This document shows, in pieces, positions 6,624 through 10,152 of a DNA stretch of 10,152 nucleotides. Source of the DNA: Candidatus Onthocola stercoravium. GTDB lineage: Bacteria; Bacillota_I; Bacilli_A; RF39; UBA660. The translations under genes were made by a program, and so were the position numbers. How positions within the stretch are numbered: position 1 is the stretch's first letter; each line of letters starts with the position of its first letter. Below the pieces are notes generated by a model. It ran no database searches. It saw nothing but the letters and a program-made list of their open reading frames with translations, and was not told where the DNA came from. Location: the NCBI GenBank assembly GCA_018711775.1, contig DVHV01000149.1, positions 1 to 10,152 on the forward strand, given 5' to 3'.

Positions 6624-8790
6624 TTTGTCCACTCTTCATTCTAACTAAACTATTTCCTTGATTTGCATAAATTTTTTTATTTCTCTTTACTTCTTCCATC
6701 AAGTCAATATTGCTTCTACTTTTTCCAGCCATTCTTTCAAATTCTTTTATATAATTATCTCCTCGTTCCATATTCTTAATCATATAACATTCTCTGGCTA
6801 ACAAAATTAATACTCTACCAATTTGATCCTTATCATATCCAAAATGTTGACATATACTTTTAGCATCCATTCCATCAATTAGTACTGCTTCTTTTATTGT
6901 CATAAATTCATTATCGACATCTTGTTCTTCAAATTCTTGAAGTTCTACATTGACATAAGTCTTAATTGCATTTCTTCCTTGATAAGAAAAATTATGAAAT
7001 ATCGAATATAAATGAGAAAAGTCATAAGCTCTCGTTTGATCTTTTTTACTTAATTCCTGAGCAATCAACAAATAATCATTTGCTTTTTGATACTCTCCAA
7101 TATGCCCATAAGCAACTCCTATTCTAAAACAAGGGTATGATTTTACTTTCTTAAACTGCAATATTAACAAACAATCAGCAATTACTTCCCGATATTTCTT
7201 CTTATTATATTTATATCTTAAATTTTTTAACAAAGTTTTTAAATCGACATATTCCCTTAACTCTGGAACATAATGAAGCACCAATCGCTTCGGTTCGACA
7301 TCCCCAATAGTAAACCACATAATATCTGGTAAGTTTTTTACTTGTTCTATTACTTTCAGTCTTTCTTGCACATCCATCGGATCTAATAACACTAAACCTT
7401 TATCACGCATTAATTCATTATATTTCACTTGCAAATAAAAATCTAATTCTTCACCTTTATTTTCCGTATCCCCAACTCTTTCTTTGAAATCACTACTTTT
7501 TTTCATTAAAAAGCCCGACATTTCTGCAACTAACTTGCCAGCTTCCCAGTTATTTTTCTTTACATAATATTGTAGTAACTCATTATAATATTCTAAATCT
7601 ACTGAAAAAGTATCATTTTTAAGTTTAGCTAAAATACGCATTGGCTCAATAAAGGAAAGATCATTTTCGAGTTGACATAACCTTATATGATTTAATATAA
7701 ATTCAAAATATTCTTCTTTATGAATATCTTGCAAATATCTTTGTAAAACCTTATTCACCAAAGGCATATTGCCACTAAGTAAGACATTTAACAAAATAGT
7801 AACTAAATCTGGTTTTGCTGCTTCTTTCTTTTCCGATTCTTGAATAGTCTTAATAAGATTACAAATATCTGTTAACAACATATTGAGCAAAGGATTTATT
7901 TTTTGTTTTTTATCAATTTCTAAAGCCTTAGCAAAATCATTGGCATTGATATAATCAAAAATTGTCCCATCTTCTTTTTTCTCCTTACTAGGAATAACTC
8001 TAGTTTCCAGTATATTAACATAAGTTCTAGCTAAATATAGATAAATAAATTCCAAACGATTCAATGAATAACGATCTTGCTTTAATTCTAAAAGACCAAT
8101 AAAATCTCGATATTCTCCTTGTTCCCACAAATATTTAAGTGTATCAATCATTTTATTCTGTACATCATGTAACAATCTACCAAGCACAAAATCTACAGAT
8201 AAGCCTGTTTTCATTATATATAAATTTTTAGAAGCATAAGACCACTTGCCATTAAATATAGCACCTCTTATTTCATTCATTTTTTCTTTATCATTATACC
8301 TTCTATCATCAGCATCTACGAGTAAATCTTGAACTTCCATCTTATCCACTAGTTGTTGATATTTCTCTGGTAAATCTATAAGAAAACTAAGTAAATATAA
8401 ATAACAATTATAATCTTTTTGATATTTTTGATTATTTCCCTCAATTAACATATCTAAAAATTGAACTGCATTTTCATAATTTCCTGCATACACTTCTGAA
8501 AAAAATAAATTATATGCTGCTAATTGATGCTTTGCATCAATTTCTAAACAACGCCGAAAACAATTTTTAGCAAGTTCTTTATCATCATGCCAAAAATCAA
8601 CCCCATACTTATACAAGTCTTTGACATTAATAAATTCATAACATCCTCGCTTAATTCTCTTGATCATTCCAAGCTCAATTAACTCTTTGATTGCTTTAGC
8701 ATTATACCCCCACATATTTAAATCATGTGTAGTAAAATTTATCCCCTTATCTATTACCTTTTCATATAGCATTTTCAATTTTGCATCCAT
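6610..8790 (-). CDS. Winged-helix N-terminus fused to TPR-like helical repeats, function unknown
   Basis: A 726-aa soluble protein. Residues 1-55 look like a winged helix of the AbiEi-antitoxin/regulator kind: a T-T-H-D-L helix start, then IKELIELGMIKRIKRGCYEF, the helix and wing typical of that domain. From about 60 on it is almost wholly helical. Residues 62-117 look like TPRs (KNCFRRCLEIDAKHQLAAYN, then a Y-A-G-N-Y-E-N-A turn), and a second TPR-like stretch runs from about 535 to 600 (KYNKKKYREVIADCLLILQF, then GHIGEYQKANDYL). No catalytic motif, signal peptide or membrane segment is seen. The likely role is a protein-binding scaffold or a ligand- or peptide-sensing regulator, by inference only. 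The start at 8790 lies 6 nt behind GAGG. It overlaps the GNAT gene downstream. The architecture is known in gut Bacillota in general terms, but I know no assigned function. Confidence 0.75.
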   Translation of the reverse strand: MDAKLKMLYEKVIDKGINFTTHDLNMWGYNAKAIKELIELGMIKRIKRGCYEFINVKDLYKYGVDFWHDDKELAKNCFRRCLEIDAKHQLAAYNLFFSEVYAGNYENAVQFLDMLIEGNNQKYQKDYNCYLYLLSFLIDLPEKYQQLVDKMEVQDLLVDADDRRYNDKEKMNEIRGAIFNGKWSYASKNLYIMKTGLSVDFVLGRLLHDVQNKMIDTLKYLWEQGEYRDFIGLLELKQDRYSLNRLEFIYLYLARTYVNILETRVIPSKEKKEDGTIFDYINANDFAKALEIDKKQKINPLLNMLLTDICNLIKTIQESEKKEAAKPDLVTILLNVLLSGNMPLVNKVLQRYLQDIHKEEYFEFILNHIRLCQLENDLSFIEPMRILAKLKNDTFSVDLEYYNELLQYYVKKNNWEAGKLVAEMSGFLMKKSSDFKERVGDTENKGEELDFYLQVKYNELMRDKGLVLLDPMDVQERLKVIEQVKNLPDIMWFTIGDVEPKRLVLHYVPELREYVDLKTLLKNLRYKYNKKKYREVIADCLLILQFKKVKSYPCFRIGVAYGHIGEYQKANDYLLIAQELSKKDQTRAYDFSHLYSIFHNFSYQGRNAIKTYVNVELQEFEEQDVDNEFMTIKEAVLIDGMDAKSICQHFGYDKDQIGRVLILLARECYMIKNMERGDNYIKEFERMAGKSRSNIDLMEEVKRNKKIYANQGNSLVRMKSGQNGNN

Positions 8791-8810
8791 ATTCTACCTC
8801 ACATACTCTC

Positions 8811-8845
8811 ATAATATCATAAATAATAACAAAGAAAAAGAACAA
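8811..8845 (-). promoter_or_regulatory. Possible promoter of the winged-helix/TPR-GNAT operon
   Basis: Minus-strand TTGTTC (8840-8845), an 18-bp gap and TATGAT (8816-8821) lie about 25 nt before the start codon; an alternative -10, TATTAT, is at 8811-8816. The -35 lies inside the stem of the exporter terminator, so the two elements are packed together. The -35 match is modest. Confidence 0.4.
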
Positions 8846-8859
8846 AATAGATTGTTCTT
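8835..8859 (-). terminator. Intrinsic terminator of the ABC exporter operon
   Basis: A 7-bp stem AAGAACA / TGTTCTT (8838-8844 and 8853-8859) with an 8-nt loop is followed on the minus strand by TTTTTC. It begins immediately after the permease stop codon at 8860-8862. Confidence 0.65.
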
Positions 8860-9489
8860 CTAAAATTCTTTCTTCAAATATATTCTTTTAGATACAAAGT
8901 ACGATCCCATCAACAATATAATGATAGCTAAAGGTAACAAAATATAATAATATTTATTAAAAAATTCAATAAAACCAGTAGCATTTTCTAAATCGACACC
9001 TGTAAAAATGAAGCCAAGTAATGCTGCAATCGCAAACACTCCTACAAATAATCCAATCCGTCCCTTTTCTACTCCAAATTTAAATATTAAAGGAAACATT
9101 ATTGCTTCGAGTAATACGATAGAAAATACACAACCTAAAATCATTCCAAACATTTCAAAGTAATTTATATTTTGCCCAATAATCCCCATAATTACTGTGA
9201 TAACAACAGTTACCAAAAGAGCAATTAACCATAAAATTACACTCGCAATATACTTTGATTTCACTATATTTTTTCTAGAAATTGGTAACGCTATAGCATA
9301 TGCATCCCATTTATTATATTCATCATAACTAAATGTCGTAATAAAAACCATCATCGAAACAAACACTGGCACAATTACTATAATATTATTTTCTTGGAAA
9401 GCCAATACCAAAAATACTACTAAAAATAATATTACTTGTCTTATATTACCTTTAATCATGAGTAAATCTTTTTTTACTAAACCTAACAT
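8860..9489 (-). CDS. ABC-2 type exporter permease (six TM)
   Basis: A 209-aa integral membrane protein forming the channel half of an ABC exporter with the ATPase encoded upstream. Six hydrophobic segments are visible at about 16-31, 36-53, 80-103, 112-137, 144-164 and 180-200. The cytoplasmic stretch W61-D-A-Y-A-I-A-L-P-I-S-R-K-N-I-V-K-S-K-Y (61-80) is the hallmark of the short ABC-2 permeases of Bacillota (ABC2_membrane_5 type). Substrates of such pairs are mostly unknown; peptides, antibiotics and bacteriocins are typical candidates. The ATG at 9489 sits inside the end of the ATPase gene, overlapping it by 7 nt, with its AAGGGGGAT ribosome site in ATPase codons. The two are therefore translationally coupled, as expected for a fixed complex. 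Confidence 0.88.
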   Translation of the reverse strand: MLGLVKKDLLMIKGNIRQVILFLVVFLVLAFQENNIIVIVPVFVSMMVFITTFSYDEYNKWDAYAIALPISRKNIVKSKYIASVILWLIALLVTVVITVIMGIIGQNINYFEMFGMILGCVFSIVLLEAIMFPLIFKFGVEKGRIGLFVGVFAIAALLGFIFTGVDLENATGFIEFFNKYYYILLPLAIIILLMGSYFVSKRIYLKKEF

Positions 9490-10152
9490 ATTTTATCCCC
9501 CTTTATCATTAATACCATTAAATCCTCCAATGTAATTTTATCAACAACCATATTTTTATACTTTTTACTTACTTTATTTCTATCGCTAACTAAAATTTCA
9601 TAATTATATTTATTCTTTTTATATGCCATATAATCACTTTTATCTATCTTGGCAAACTCATCCAAATTACATTTAAGTATTCCATAATTATCTAGTATTT
9701 CATCTCTAGTTTTATTTATCAAAACTTTTCCCTTATCGATAAATACTATTTCATCTGCAATATGTTCTAAATCACTAGTTATATGTGTTGAAAATAAAAT
9801 TGTATGTTCATCATCAGCAATAAATTTTAAAAATATATCTAAAACTTCATTTCTAACCACAGGATCTAATCCACTCGTCGGTTCATCAAGTATTAATAAT
9901 TTAGGATGATGAGCAAGAGCAGTAGCAATCTCTAACTTTTTACGCATTCCTTTTGATAATTTTTTAATAATACTAGTAACTGGTATATTAAATTCTTTTA
10001 GATAATCATAATATAATTTACTATCCCAAGACTTATATATACTTTTCATCACCGAATCAATGTCCTTAGCATTTAATACCTCCGGAAAAAAAGTATTATC
10101 TAAAACGACTCCAATATCCTCTTTTATAAGAGTTTCATTATTTTTTATATTT
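9483..10152 (-). CDS. ABC transporter ATP-binding protein, 5' end outside the window
   Basis: The frame stays open to the right edge, giving 222 visible residues. The ATG at 10049 and GTG at 10052 are internal codons, not starts. The visible part begins in the segment after Walker A (IGVVLDNTFFPEVLNAKDID, typical of BcrA/YxlF-like ATPases). It then has signature LSKGM (65-69, a variant of LSGGQ), Walker B LLILDEPTSGLDP (85-97) and the switch His in STH (H123). Walker A itself is outside the window. The C-terminal ~70 residues are the usual accessory extension of this subfamily. It supplies ATP hydrolysis for the permease encoded downstream. Upstream genes of such operons often encode a GntR-type repressor, but none can be seen here. 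Confidence 0.9.
   Translation of the reverse strand, partial: NIKNNETLIKEDIGVVLDNTFFPEVLNAKDIDSVMKSIYKSWDSKLYYDYLKEFNIPVTSIIKKLSKGMRKKLEIATALAHHPKLLILDEPTSGLDPVVRNEVLDIFLKFIADDEHTILFSTHITSDLEHIADEIVFIDKGKVLINKTRDEILDNYGILKCNLDEFAKIDKSDYMAYKKNKYNYEILVSDRNKVSKKYKNMVVDKITLEDLMVLMIKGDKIC

Noticed and set aside
9483..10052. Complete short ABC ATPase starting with the GTG at 10052
   Set aside because: The frame is open to the window edge with recognisable ABC ATPase sequence upstream, and Walker A would be missing from such a product.

Overview
The window comes from an AT-rich, low-GC Gram-positive (Bacillota) type of chromosome. The Shine-Dalgarno sites are strong (AGGAG, AAGGGGG), the -10 boxes are TATAAT or TATGAT, and the intrinsic terminators have AT-rich stems. 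TGA acts as a normal stop (5439-5441 and the end of the 726-residue gene at 6610-6612), so this is not the Mycoplasma code. Gut-type Bacilli, Erysipelotrichia or RF39-like lineages fit, but nothing here fixes the species.

Left block (1-3563), a stress or housekeeping neighbourhood. A flavodoxin-fold NAD(P)H:FMN oxidoreductase gene, broken by a frameshift, is followed (moving right) by an alkaline-phosphatase-superfamily phosphodiesterase and an aldo/keto reductase, all on the minus strand. An AraC-type regulator with a GyrI-like ligand domain diverges from the reductase. The reductase and the broken flavodoxin gene each have a promoter with a TTGAC -35, a 19-bp spacer carrying a GGGAGT arm, and a TATA-like -10. 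This is the architecture of MerR-family-controlled promoters, yet no MerR gene lies in the window.

Centre (3564-6144), the most unusual part. A two-gene plus-strand operon starts from an extended -10 promoter directly behind a terminator. It encodes a HerA/VirD4-type P-loop ATPase (610 aa) and, 4 nt downstream, a 232-aa protein whose second half is a regular Ser/Cys solenoid with a 12-residue (2 x 6) period. No relaxase, mating-pore, nuclease or integrase gene accompanies it, so its job is unknown.

Right block (6141-10152), minus strand. A winged-helix/TPR-like regulator-type protein (726 aa) overlaps a GNAT acetyltransferase. Upstream of these lies an ABC-2 exporter made of an ATPase, cut by the right edge of the window, and a six-TM permease, closed by a terminator at 8835-8859.

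In the stretches I counted, the plus strand is C-richer than G whichever strand codes. The minus-strand genes are therefore probably co-directional with replication, and the AraC gene and central operon are probably head-on. No RNA genes, CRISPR arrays, insertion sequences or att sites were seen, and no gene-free stretch exceeds 300 bases.
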